In this document: positions 8,275-15,768 of the stretch, piece by piece
How the letters are laid out: each line of letters opens with the position of its first letter
Position numbering within the stretch: position 1 is the first letter of the stretch
Source: Planctomycetota bacterium
Lineage (GTDB): Bacteria > Planctomycetota > Phycisphaerae > WQYP01
Assembly: GCA_021828925.1 (NCBI GenBank)
Contig: JAJZCT010000003.1
Location: forward strand, 1 to 19,554
Direction: 5' to 3'
Length of the DNA stretch: 19,554 bases
The notes under the pieces: model-generated
The model's input: only the letters and a program-made list of their open reading frames with translations
What the model was told of the DNA's origin: nothing
Databases searched by the model: none
Made by a program: the position numbers and the translations under genes

Positions 8275-9663
8275 TCATCGTATTGGAGACAATTCATAAT
8301 GGCACGGCAGGGGGCGTGCAGCAAGATATTCTTCGGTGGAAACCAAGCGCTGCAGCTTAGAAAAGCTCGCCATGATGTTGTCAACATCAGCGGCAGCTTT
8401 CGGCGACATGGACCCGGTGTTTACATTTATTGGAAGTTGCGGCGTGAACCACCCGATATTGGACATTGGCAATTGTACCTGACGCCATGCCGCAAACCGA
8501 ATTTGCGTACGTTCCCATGCTAACGACAAAACGCGGTATGCCTGCGCCAACATCGGAGTGGGCAATTGCGATATATTAATGCCATGCGTCAATTCCGCCC
8601 GGGTGAACTTCCCGACGGAGGTGCCATTGATGCGAAGTTGGTAATGTGCCGCAGGCAGGTTCGTCACTTTCAACGTCTGCCGGTCAAGGGCCGGCACGAA
8701 TCCGGATTCTCGAACAACCAACGCTGTCGCGGCCACTGTATGCACCATATTGGGAGATGGAGCACCCCAAATCGATGTTGGCGGAAACTGCGGCCAGTTT
8801 TCATGCAATGCCATAATCGGCATCGGCAACGCCTTGTCCAGTTGGACCCATGAAACGTCTCCATGCGTTATCGCAACGTGATGCACAACGGTATGAGTTG
8901 CGGCAATAATCTGCCTGGTTCCAGCATTCAGTGAAACGCTGGTAACAGTTGCGGGCGCCCCCCATGCCTTGAGTAATGCCTGTGCCATTACTAATTGGCC
9001 GGCGGCCGAAGGATGCACCCTTCCCGGAATAACATCTTTAGCGAGCTTCGGATTGATTTTTTCCATCTTCTTAAGTACCGCTACCAGCGGGGTGTTGAAG
9101 TCCACAAAGGACAAATTATTTTTCTGGGCCAAGCGATGGACGAACCGCATATAACGTATGAGAACCCCGTTGTATCCTCCCGGAAAACCGGGCTTTTCGG
9201 TGATGTCGTCATACGCACTGGGGCCGATGAGTACGATGCGAACCCCCGGCAGGTGTGATTCCAGCGACGCGATCAAGTGCTTATACCCCTTACGGTATTT
9301 ATCAAAGATGGCCTGATTAAACGGTCGATATTTGGCGTCATTCATTCCCAGCATGATTGTGACAACGTTGGGCTTGAATGGAAACACATCCCGTCGCAGC
9401 CGCAGATTAATCGAGCCTGCCCACCCACCTCCGACCCTGTCACCGCCAACTCCGGAATTTACAAATTGCACATGAAGTCCCGGAAATCGCGTTCGGACGT
9501 AAGTTTCTACGTCAACGGTGTAAAATCGCTGCTCAGTGATACTGTCGCCGTAAAAGCAGACCCGGTCGCCATTCTTCAGGAAAAACGATGTGGCGGCACG
9601 CACAGTGCCACTCAAGGACGCAGAAACGCACACCAGAAGCAGAAGAATCTTCAGCAATTTCAC
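8275..9663 (-). CDS. Secreted SGNH/GDSL hydrolase (esterase-like) with C-terminal extension
   Basis: SGNH hydrolases remove acyl groups such as acetyl from polysaccharides. After a signal peptide (about 1-24) come the family blocks: GDSIT with S41, NSGVGGD (69-75), GMND with N108, and VHP with H217. The residue three before the His is normally the catalytic Asp (DxxH); here the motif is IPGRVHPS, so it is Gly214, encoded by GGA at 9022-9024. The enzyme may work as a Ser-His dyad or may be impaired. Residues about 240-462 form an extension of unknown function, ending TEEYLAARPLPCHYELSPIR. The GTG start at 9663 has GGGGAT about 8 bases upstream. It is the first gene after the regulator and has two operator-like elements and a TATAAT box in its 366-bp leader region. 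Likely role: de-esterification of the polymer cut by the downstream glycosidases; the substrate is unknown. Confidence 0.85.
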   Translation of the reverse strand: MKLLKILLLLVCVSASLSGTVRAATSFFLKNGDRVCFYGDSITEQRFYTVDVETYVRTRFPGLHVQFVNSGVGGDRVGGGWAGSINLRLRRDVFPFKPNVVTIMLGMNDAKYRPFNQAIFDKYRKGYKHLIASLESHLPGVRIVLIGPSAYDDITEKPGFPGGYNGVLIRYMRFVHRLAQKNNLSFVDFNTPLVAVLKKMEKINPKLAKDVIPGRVHPSAAGQLVMAQALLKAWGAPATVTSVSLNAGTRQIIAATHTVVHHVAITHGDVSWVQLDKALPMPIMALHENWPQFPPTSIWGAPSPNMVHTVAATALVVRESGFVPALDRQTLKVTNLPAAHYQLRINGTSVGKFTRAELTHGINISQLPTPMLAQAYRVLSLAWERTQIRFAAWRQVQLPMSNIGWFTPQLPINVNTGSMSPKAAADVDNIMASFSKLQRLVSTEEYLAARPLPCHYELSPIR

Positions 9664-9784
9664 GATAGTTATCCCCGTTTAAAACACTGATCCAAATACA
9701 CACCGGTCGAAGCGACGATGCAACTCGCCGCCGGACATAACATTATAATGCCTCAGTTCGATAATTATTGTAAAAGTTAGCCCA

Positions 9785-9803
9785 TGGCATTACCGTATAA
9801 CTG
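9785..9803 (-). promoter_or_regulatory. Operator-like element, copy 4
   Basis: On the gene strand this reads CAGTTATACGGTAATGCCA. It shares TAYGGTAATG with the other copies but not the right-hand half. It lies about 40 bp upstream of the TATAAT box at 9742-9747 and 122-140 bp upstream of the SGNH start, a usual position for an activator site. Confidence 0.45.
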
Positions 9804-9984
9804 CGAGTCCAATGCGTTTAGATACAGTTCGCGCACGGTTAACATCACCAATTTTAGCAATACCTTAATTCATATCAGCGTTCGTTTCCCAGCACGAACA
9901 TCTAATAAAAGCTCGAACTTTTAAGACTATTTCACAAAGCCCTACGCTGTAGCGATTTAATGAGCACTATCCCACGAATTAATT

Positions 9985-10003
9985 TCTTATAACATTACCA
10001 TAA
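9985..10003 (-). promoter_or_regulatory. Operator-like element, copy 5 (strong)
   Basis: On the gene strand this reads TATGGTAATGTTATAAGAA, matching the copy at 7501-7519 at 17 of 19 positions. It lies just after the regulator gene and 322-340 bp upstream of the SGNH start. Confidence 0.6.
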
Positions 10004-10029
10004 CGCGATTGACGCTGGAAGATGGCGGT

Positions 10030-11169
10030 CTATTTCCGGAGAGATCGCGAAGATATTGGTGTCCCTGATGACGCCCGAATGACCAGTTCACCGGTTAATT
10101 CGGAATGGACAGGCGGAAGAGTTGGTTCTTCAATCCGCTGTATCATGCTACGGAACGCGAGGTAGCCAAGGCCCGCTGCTGGCTGCCGGATCGTCGTAAG
10201 CGGCACGGGTAAACGCGCAGCACTGGGAAGGTCGTCGAAACTTCCGATGCGAAGGTGCTGTGGTATCTTTATTCCCGACTCCAGTGCAAATTGCATCACA
10301 CAAGCCGCTCGTGAATCACTGACCACGAGAATGGCCTCCGGGCGTCTGCGTATGAGCGTCTCGGTTACAAAGGCACGATCAAAAAGATTGCCGTGATGTA
10401 CACCGCCAGCATCAGTGCGAATGCCGTGAAATTCCAGAGCTTTAAGATAACCCGCTATACGGGATTCCTGCGTGGGCACACGTGTGTAATATGCAAAAAA
10501 ATCAATCTTGCGACAGCCCAACTTGATAAAATGTTCGGCAAGTGTAAAACCCGCCCCAAAGTTATCAAGGCCCACGAGATCCACACGGCTTCGCGCGGGA
10601 TACCGCACGATATCGCGGTCAATGAGCACCACCGGTATGCCGGCAGAATTAAAATCATCAACAATTGCTGCGGTAGAGGATATATACTGATCCGCCAGAA
10701 TCTCCTGCGGCATTAAAAATATGCCTGAAACTTCTCGCTGAATAAATTCCTTTGCAATCATGCTGTATCGACCCGCTAACCCTGATTCTGTTGGATTATC
10801 AGTCCAAGTTGGGTCATGAAGGATTACAGACCACCCTTCAAGGCTCGAGCGATAAAGCAATTCGCTACCCGCGGCTCCGAATGGCGATTCTTCCTGATGC
10901 TGTCGTGCCAATCCCCACAGTACAGCGCCAAAAGTAAGTTTCCGTCGGGGCGGCGCGGCAATGACAACTGATCCAGCTTTGCCATTGCGCCTTATGAGTT
11001 TCTCCTTAACAAGCCGATGAATCGCCCGACTCACCGTTGGCCGAGATACACCAAAGCGCGTTGCCAGAACACGCTCCGTCGGTATGCGATCATACACGCG
11101 AAACCGCCCTGATTCGATTCCGTGCAATAAGAATCGATAAACGTTTTCCGACTCTTTCGGGGTTCGCAT
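10030..11169 (-). CDS. GntR-type winged-helix regulator with LacI-like sugar-sensing domain
   Basis: This is a transcription factor of the AraR-like layout. Residues about 5-70 form a GntR winged helix, with the recognition region FGVSRPTVSRAIHRLVKE and wing KAGSVVI. Residues about 78-370 are a periplasmic-binding-like sensor as in LacI/GalR, with VSGIFLMPQE, IPVVLIDRD, GLDNFGAGFTLAEHFI, SRIAGYLKAL, AILVVSDSRA, RIGSFDD and LTTIRQP. Such proteins usually bind DNA as dimers and let go, or change activity, when a sugar fills the cleft. At 379 residues it is complete. The ATG at 11169 is clear, though its ribosome site is weak. The gene lies directly upstream of the carbohydrate block, and the repeated elements at 1111, 7413, 7501, 9785 and 9985 are its likely targets; none is seen before its own start, so I see no sign of self-control. 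The ligand is unknown. Confidence 0.88.
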   Translation of the reverse strand: MRTPKESENVYRFLLHGIESGRFRVYDRIPTERVLATRFGVSRPTVSRAIHRLVKEKLIRRNGKAGSVVIAAPPRRKLTFGAVLWGLARQHQEESPFGAAGSELLYRSSLEGWSVILHDPTWTDNPTESGLAGRYSMIAKEFIQREVSGIFLMPQEILADQYISSTAAIVDDFNSAGIPVVLIDRDIVRYPARSRVDLVGLDNFGAGFTLAEHFIKLGCRKIDFFAYYTRVPTQESRIAGYLKALEFHGIRTDAGGVHHGNLFDRAFVTETLIRRRPEAILVVSDSRAACVMQFALESGIKIPQHLRIGSFDDLPSAARLPVPLTTIRQPAAGLGYLAFRSMIQRIEEPTLPPVHSELTGELVIRASSGTPISSRSLRK

Positions 11170-11340
11170 TGTTTCTCACAAAGGCATAAGTCCGTGCAAT
11201 CAATAGCAGCGTTTTGTGTCCTGCGGACAGATCCGCCGCTTTGGCCTATAGACTATTGACCTCAATGGTTCTCCGCAACTGCCCGTGGCCCCGTTCATTT
11301 CACAGCCATTTGCCGATTATCATGGCCATTGGATGCGGAA

Positions 11341-11372
11341 CTAAAAAAAAGCACCGGCATGGAAGCCGGTGC
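11341..11372 (-). terminator. Intrinsic terminator of the recombinase gene
   Basis: On the minus strand GCACCGGC (11372-11365), a 6-base loop and GCCGGTGC (11358-11351) form a perfect 8-bp GC-rich stem followed at once by eight T. It lies 35 bp after the recombinase stop codon and ends the right-hand gene block. Confidence 0.9.
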
Positions 11373-11406
11373 GGTTGCGGATAAACTGACACTGGTGCGT
11401 TCTACA

Positions 11407-12444
11407 TTACGAGGACACTTCATTAGCGCGGGGATGGGCGCTTTCATATACGTCCTGAATGCGCTTGGTGGTCAGGTGCGTATATATTTGTGTGGTGCTG
11501 AGGCTCTGGTGCCCCAGTAGTTCCTGCACCACGCGCAGATCGGCGCCATGATTAAGCATGTGCGTGGCAAAACTGTGCCGCAATGTATGCGGGCTGATAT
11601 CCGGGTCCAGGTGCGCCTCAATCAGATATTTATCCAGCTTCCTGCGAACCGAACGAGTACTTAAACGCTGACCATGTTTATTGATAAACAATGGCGCATT
11701 GGGCGAATCCTGCGCCATAATGAGTTTCCTCTGATCGATGTACTTGGTCAGAGCATTAACGGCGGTCTGTCCAACCGGACTGACACGCTCTTTTTTGCCT
11801 TTACCGCGCACTTTGATCACACCGGCGGCGACATCAAGATCATCAATATTCAATCCGACCAGTTCGCTTACGCGCAAACCGGAGGAATAAATCACTTCCA
11901 GCATGGCTTTATCGCGCGATCCAAGCAGATCGGTATCGTCCGGGGTTTGCAGCAGGCGCGTTACCTGTTCTTCGGTCATGAATTTCGGCAGACGTTTGTC
12001 CAGTTTCGGCGTGCGGATACTGAGCATCGGATTATTACCGGTCAGCCCCCGCTTATTGAGGTATTTGAAAAAGCTCCGAAGCGTGGCAAGTTTCCGCGCA
12101 ACAGTGGCTTTGGAATAGTTATGCTCGCGCATATGCTGAAGATAACGCCGAACGTCTTCAGCGCCCGCATTGAGCAGAAGTTCCTGAATCTGCTGCGGGG
12201 GCGGTTCTTCAGGATGGTTCGCCTGTTTGTTCTGCATTTCGCGTGAAAGATTCACCGCCGCATTACCGGACGCCGGCTGGGATAACAGAACACTGGCCGG
12301 TATATCCTGCACGCCGGCGAGAAAGAGTCCGAATTGTCGCAGGTCGGCACCGTAGCATTTACTGGTATAGGTGGAGAAATGGCGCTCAAACTGGAGATAA
12401 TTCAGGAATTCCTGCACCTGCTGTGGCAAAGTAAGCGTGTCCAT
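11407..12444 (-). CDS. xerC: XerC/XerD-type tyrosine recombinase
   Basis: Xer recombinases resolve chromosome dimers at dif near the terminus. The full active set is present: R191 in SSGLRVSEL, K215 in RGKGKKER, H286 and R289 in HTLRHSFATHML, H312 in LLGHQSLSTTQIY, and the nucleophile Y321. The N-terminal SAM-like core-binding domain begins QQVQEFLNYLQFERHFS. At 345 residues it is about 45 longer than usual Xer proteins; the extra part (about 50-95, rich in Gln, Asn and Pro) sits inside the DNA-clamping N-terminal domain. Closeness to XerC/XerD, not to phage integrases, and the housekeeping neighbourhood argue for a chromosomal role. XerC versus XerD cannot be settled from one sequence. GGAG lies about 13 bases before the ATG, so initiation may be modest. 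A strong terminator follows. No dif-like site is seen in the window. Confidence 0.88.
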   Translation of the reverse strand: MDTLTLPQQVQEFLNYLQFERHFSTYTSKCYGADLRQFGLFLAGVQDIPASVLLSQPASGNAAVNLSREMQNKQANHPEEPPPQQIQELLLNAGAEDVRRYLQHMREHNYSKATVARKLATLRSFFKYLNKRGLTGNNPMLSIRTPKLDKRLPKFMTEEQVTRLLQTPDDTDLLGSRDKAMLEVIYSSGLRVSELVGLNIDDLDVAAGVIKVRGKGKKERVSPVGQTAVNALTKYIDQRKLIMAQDSPNAPLFINKHGQRLSTRSVRRKLDKYLIEAHLDPDISPHTLRHSFATHMLNHGADLRVVQELLGHQSLSTTQIYTHLTTKRIQDVYESAHPRANEVSS

Positions 12445-12928
12445 AATTTTCTACTGCTCCAAAAGTCGTCAGCGCGTGGTCCATATCATCCTGGTATGGC
12501 TTCTTTCGCAGCTTTCGACCGCAATGTTAACCTTATCTTGAGCCTCATCCGTTCGGCTCAACGTCCCCACAATCACTTCCGCGGAGGTATCAGCCTCCCC
12601 GCGACGTATCACAGCCTCATGTCGGCTGGGCTGCACAGAGGCCCGACAGCCCCTGATCGCGGATCGGTTGTCAACCGCATCCATGGTTGTTTATCGGCAA
12701 TAATGAGCCAAGGGATGAGATACAATTCACAATGTTGATAGTGGAATTCTGGATATGGGACGCAAAAAGCAAAAAAGCGCAAATATTCCGTTATTCCGTG
12801 ACCGAGCCGCCCGAATACAGACTCCTCTGAAGTGGTTTGAGCCTTGAAGGAGCAGTCGTGATGCGCATGCAAATTTTATTCTTTTGCGAAAAACAGTTCG
12901 GCTTACACAGTCTGCGCACCGGGTGATC
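12445..12928. other. 484-bp intergenic region, no gene seen
   Basis: This gap lies between the FlgI-like lipoprotein gene and the recombinase gene. Open frames here are short and have the composition of non-coding sequence. I see no tRNA-like fold, no clear terminator for the lipoprotein gene and no operator-like element. It probably contains the recombinase promoter, but I cannot pick boxes with confidence. Confidence 0.4.
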
Positions 12929-14812
12929 TTACTTCCCGGGAACCTCACCCGGAAGCGATGTGGAATATTCCAGCGAACCGCTGCCGACGTTTTTTCCTTT
13001 TTGCGTTGCCGCAGTCGCAAGATTCATGGTGCTGCGGCTGGGACGGGGTTCATTGAGCGATGCAAACATCGCGCGGTTACGATTAGCCATTCTTTCAAGC
13101 CGGAAGGTGGCATTTAGTTCACCGCTGTTACACATGGTATACAACATGGTAACCAGCCTTTGGTAGGAAATTGCAATATAGGGTTCCTTTGGGTTGAATT
13201 TTGGCGAAAAGGGATCTGGTGCGGTGGCCAGTGCCGAAATAATAGCAGGCAACTGCGGTTTACAACTCAATTCCACAACCTTGTGGGTCAATGGATCTCG
13301 GAAATAAAGCATAACCGGATAACTGGATTTCCCGCTGGCGGCATGGGCCGCATGGAGAGGATAATTAACAGTTAAAGCACCGTGCGGGCTGATATACAAT
13401 GTTCCGGGAACCAGCACGGGCACATGGCCGATAACAGCGATTTGTGGAACACGATGCGAGGTAGCATATATCAGGGAAGAGGCATCCGCGGGCAAAACAT
13501 TCATAAGAAATCGACCAATGAAAGGCTGCCGATACAGATGGGAAGAATGAAGATCAGCCAGTCCTCGATAAGCCAGGATTTTTAATTCCGTATCATTGGT
13601 GTGCAGCAGTTTAGAATAGGCCAGCGTAGCATTCACACGATCACCGCATCGGGCCAGGTCCCGTATGGCTCGGCGCTGGAAGGGGCTTTTGGAATCGGTG
13701 GCATATTTGGCCAGCACGGGAATGGCATCTTCATCACCAATAAAGCTTCCCGCCAGTACGCTGAAGAACCGTACAGCGGACTGGGGGGAATTATAGTGCA
13801 GGCGTAAAATGGGAATAATGGGCCGGCCAAGCTGCTCCAGAGCCAGTGCGATTTGGTCATCCGGAGCATTGGGATCACGCAGAGCCTTAATAAGTACTGC
13901 CGCCTGGGAAGCAGCAAATCCCGGCATATTGCGTTGCAGATAAAGCGACATGACCCGACGGACAAATCGTGCGGGATGACGCCGATATTTTCGTGGAACC
14001 CGCAGGCGGATCATCATATCGTTTTCCGCCGTTGCGATGGGAGGATATCCCCCAAAACGCTCATTAATAATACGCTCCACCAGGGCGCTGATACGGTACG
14101 ACGGGCTGTAAAGCTCAAGCATAACCGGCAGGCTGCGGGTGACAATTCCACCCCCGAGAACACGCCCGTTGCGGATAATATCAGCCGGCTTTTTCAAAGC
14201 GCCACTGACATTAAAAGGATTGCAGAAAACCGGCCCCATGCCACGGGCAATCGCAGTGGTCTGGACAATTTTACGAATATGGGTGCGCAACGGAACGGGC
14301 CAAAGCAGGCCATTTTCCAAATTGGTTGTGGCGGTTCCGGAAAGTGCGGTGACGTAAAGATCAAAATGCGTTCCGGCGGTTGCCATGGCGGGGATGGCCC
14401 CTTCAACAAATACCGCCGCGATCTGCCGGGAACTCAAGATACGGTTGGGGTCATACTGCTGAGTTCCACGGCTTAGATATCCCGCGCCGTTTTTCAGCAG
14501 GCGATTGGCGAGAATATTGCGAATGCCCGGAGGCATTTCACCGCTGCCGGTATTCGGCAGGCCGGCAACAACTCCCCAGCCCCGCACAATGATCGGACTT
14601 GAATAGGCCAATGCGGCAACAGACCGAATGGTTCCGCGCAGGGCGGGATAAATCGAAGGCTTGAGGTGCATGTCCTGCAGAGAAATCGGTGGTCGCGCCG
14701 GCCGCTGCGGCTGATCCGAACACGCCGCAAGGGCGAGGATCATAAGCCCACTGAGAACTGCTGTCGCGGCAACTTTTTTTCGTTTCATTGATTTCAACAT
14801 TTTCAGCACCAT
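12929..14812 (-). CDS. FlgI-like (P-ring domain) lipoprotein with HEAT-like helices
   Basis: From ATG 14812 it has 627 residues. A lipoprotein signal ends in the lipobox LALAAC (Cys31). Residues about 70-275 resemble the flagellar P-ring protein FlgI: VVAGLPNTGSGEMPPGIRNI, then SSRQIAAVFVEGAIP, GTHFDLYVTALSGTATTNLENG and GRVLGGGIVTRS. A helical part (about 300-430, LLHTNDTELKILAYRGLADL and similar) looks like HEAT repeats, and a beta-rich C-terminal part follows. True FlgI is a soluble periplasmic protein of about 370 residues, so this is a relative with another job, perhaps an envelope ring or scaffold. It lies just after yajQ with no flagellar gene near. An upstream ATG at 14899 overlaps the yajQ stop as ATGA and suggests coupling, but would give an unusually long tail before the signal; ATG 14788 is also possible. 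Confidence 0.72.
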   Translation of the reverse strand: MVLKMLKSMKRKKVAATAVLSGLMILALAACSDQPQRPARPPISLQDMHLKPSIYPALRGTIRSVAALAYSSPIIVRGWGVVAGLPNTGSGEMPPGIRNILANRLLKNGAGYLSRGTQQYDPNRILSSRQIAAVFVEGAIPAMATAGTHFDLYVTALSGTATTNLENGLLWPVPLRTHIRKIVQTTAIARGMGPVFCNPFNVSGALKKPADIIRNGRVLGGGIVTRSLPVMLELYSPSYRISALVERIINERFGGYPPIATAENDMMIRLRVPRKYRRHPARFVRRVMSLYLQRNMPGFAASQAAVLIKALRDPNAPDDQIALALEQLGRPIIPILRLHYNSPQSAVRFFSVLAGSFIGDEDAIPVLAKYATDSKSPFQRRAIRDLARCGDRVNATLAYSKLLHTNDTELKILAYRGLADLHSSHLYRQPFIGRFLMNVLPADASSLIYATSHRVPQIAVIGHVPVLVPGTLYISPHGALTVNYPLHAAHAASGKSSYPVMLYFRDPLTHKVVELSCKPQLPAIISALATAPDPFSPKFNPKEPYIAISYQRLVTMLYTMCNSGELNATFRLERMANRNRAMFASLNEPRPSRSTMNLATAATQKGKNVGSGSLEYSTSLPGEVPGK

Positions 14813-14895
14813 TGCAGGCTCATCAACCCGGCGTAATGCGCGTGAGCCAATAATTGTTAGCATAACCCCGCATCGATGGGAACGCCAAGAAAAAT

Positions 14896-15396
14896 TCATC
14901 GATAATTGTTAAACTGAATCGGAATTTCCGGAGGTTTGGCCCGCAGGTCCGCCATCACCGCCTGCAGATCATCTTTTTTTGCGCCGCTGACGCGCAAAGA
15001 TTCACCTTGGATACTGGCGTTAACCTTTAACCCCAGATCCTTGATCCGCTTTTGCAGCGCCTTGGCCGTTTCACGATCAATTCCGCTTTTAAGTTTAATT
15101 TTCTGCCGAACGGTTTTGTGCGTTGCCGCTTCCAGTTTTTGTCTGTCCAGACTTCGGGCATCAACTCCGCGCTTGACCATTTTGGAGATCAGGACCTGAA
15201 TCACGGCATCAAGCTGGGTTTCATCATCCGCGGTTACGGTGATGAGCTTTTCTTTTTTATCCAGTTCTGAAACGGCGGCTGCGGTGCCACGGAAATCGAA
15301 ACGCGTGGCAATTTCCTTTTGCGCCTGTACAACCGCATTGTCAAGTTCCTGAAGGTTGACTTCATTGACGATATCAAATGATGAATCGGCTGCCAT
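14896..15396 (-). CDS. yajQ: YajQ family nucleotide/c-di-GMP-binding protein
   Basis: The 166-residue protein matches the YajQ (UPF0234) family along its whole length. It begins with SSFDIVNEVNLQELDNAVVQ, then RFDFRGT, a LDKKEKLITVTADDE strand-turn, LISKMVKRGVD, and ends QFNNYR. The fold is two RNP-like domains; members in Xanthomonas and Pseudomonas bind cyclic di-GMP and affect transcription of virulence or biofilm genes. It is cytoplasmic. The start is firm: AAGGAG lies 6 bases before the ATG. It is preceded by the small membrane protein gene with 63 bp between, which holds an inverted repeat (TTCCGG at 15419-15424, CCGGAA at 15435-15440) that has no U run. Its stop overlaps a possible start of the lipoprotein gene. 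The family is sure; its role in this organism is not known. Confidence 0.93.
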   Translation of the reverse strand: MAADSSFDIVNEVNLQELDNAVVQAQKEIATRFDFRGTAAAVSELDKKEKLITVTADDETQLDAVIQVLISKMVKRGVDARSLDRQKLEAATHKTVRQKIKLKSGIDRETAKALQKRIKDLGLKVNASIQGESLRVSGAKKDDLQAVMADLRAKPPEIPIQFNNYR

Positions 15397-15459
15397 AATG
15401 GACTCCTTAACTATTGACTTCCGGAATGCGTTACCCGGAAATCCAACTGGAATTTAATA

Positions 15460-15768
15460 CTACCATCCGCGGTATTTAATCATATCCGACGAAACGGATT
15501 TACGGTGTAAAAATCGGTACATCGGTCCGATGACCGCGGCAATGACCAGCGTCCAGATGACCGCGAGCAGAACATACTTGGCCCACTCCGGATCTTTAGG
15601 CACGGCAACCAAGCCGGCATCAGCGCTATGCATTGGCGCGATTGCCGCGGACACCGGGCTGGCCCATGCTGTAAACGCCGCCGCAAGAATAAACATCGTC
15701 AGCATGATTGCCGGTCCGCAGGCAATACCGCCAAATCGAAAAAACCGGACAGGTGGAAACCTGATCAT
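15460..15768 (-). CDS. Small two-helix membrane protein, unknown function
   Basis: I do not recognise this 102-residue protein. It has an N-terminal hydrophobic helix that may be a cleavable signal (about 17-42, ending ASPVSA), a short outside part with DPEWAKY, and a second helix at about 65-85 (VLLAVIWTLVIAAVIGPMYR) followed by a basic tail RFLHRKS. This suggests a single- or double-pass inner-membrane protein with the tail in the cytoplasm. The ATG at 15768 overlaps the hisG stop by four bases (ATGA), so translation is likely coupled to hisG. The tight junction is the main reason to accept it as a real gene. Nothing links its sequence to histidine synthesis. Confidence 0.7.
   Translation of the reverse strand: MIRFPPVRFFRFGGIACGPAIMLTMFILAAAFTAWASPVSAAIAPMHSADAGLVAVPKDPEWAKYVLLAVIWTLVIAAVIGPMYRFLHRKSVSSDMIKYRGW

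Larger units (their letters stand above)
9664..10029. other. Control region upstream of the SGNH gene
   Basis: AT-rich, with no gene seen. It holds operator-like elements at 9785-9803 and 9985-10003. A perfect TATAAT on the minus strand lies at 9742-9747, about 80 bp before the GTG start. No good -35 box is seen at 17 bp from it; the nearest, TTACAA, is about 20 bp away, which would fit a promoter that needs an activator. Confidence 0.45.

Noticed and set aside
7747..8387. Two minus-strand open frames of 93 and 108 codons in the gap before the LamG gene
   Set aside because: No family motif, no convincing ribosome site and odd composition; kept only as possible decayed sequence.
11407..12444. 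Integrase of a mobile element
   Set aside because: The protein is of the XerC/XerD type, its neighbours are housekeeping genes, and no attachment-site repeats, transposase or phage genes are seen.
12929..14812. A flagellar locus
   Set aside because: Only the FlgI-like domain is present; it is a lipoprotein fusion and no other flagellar gene is in the window.
15419..15440. Inverted repeat TTCCGG/CCGGAA as a terminator before yajQ
   Set aside because: The stem is only 6 bp and no U run follows on the minus strand.
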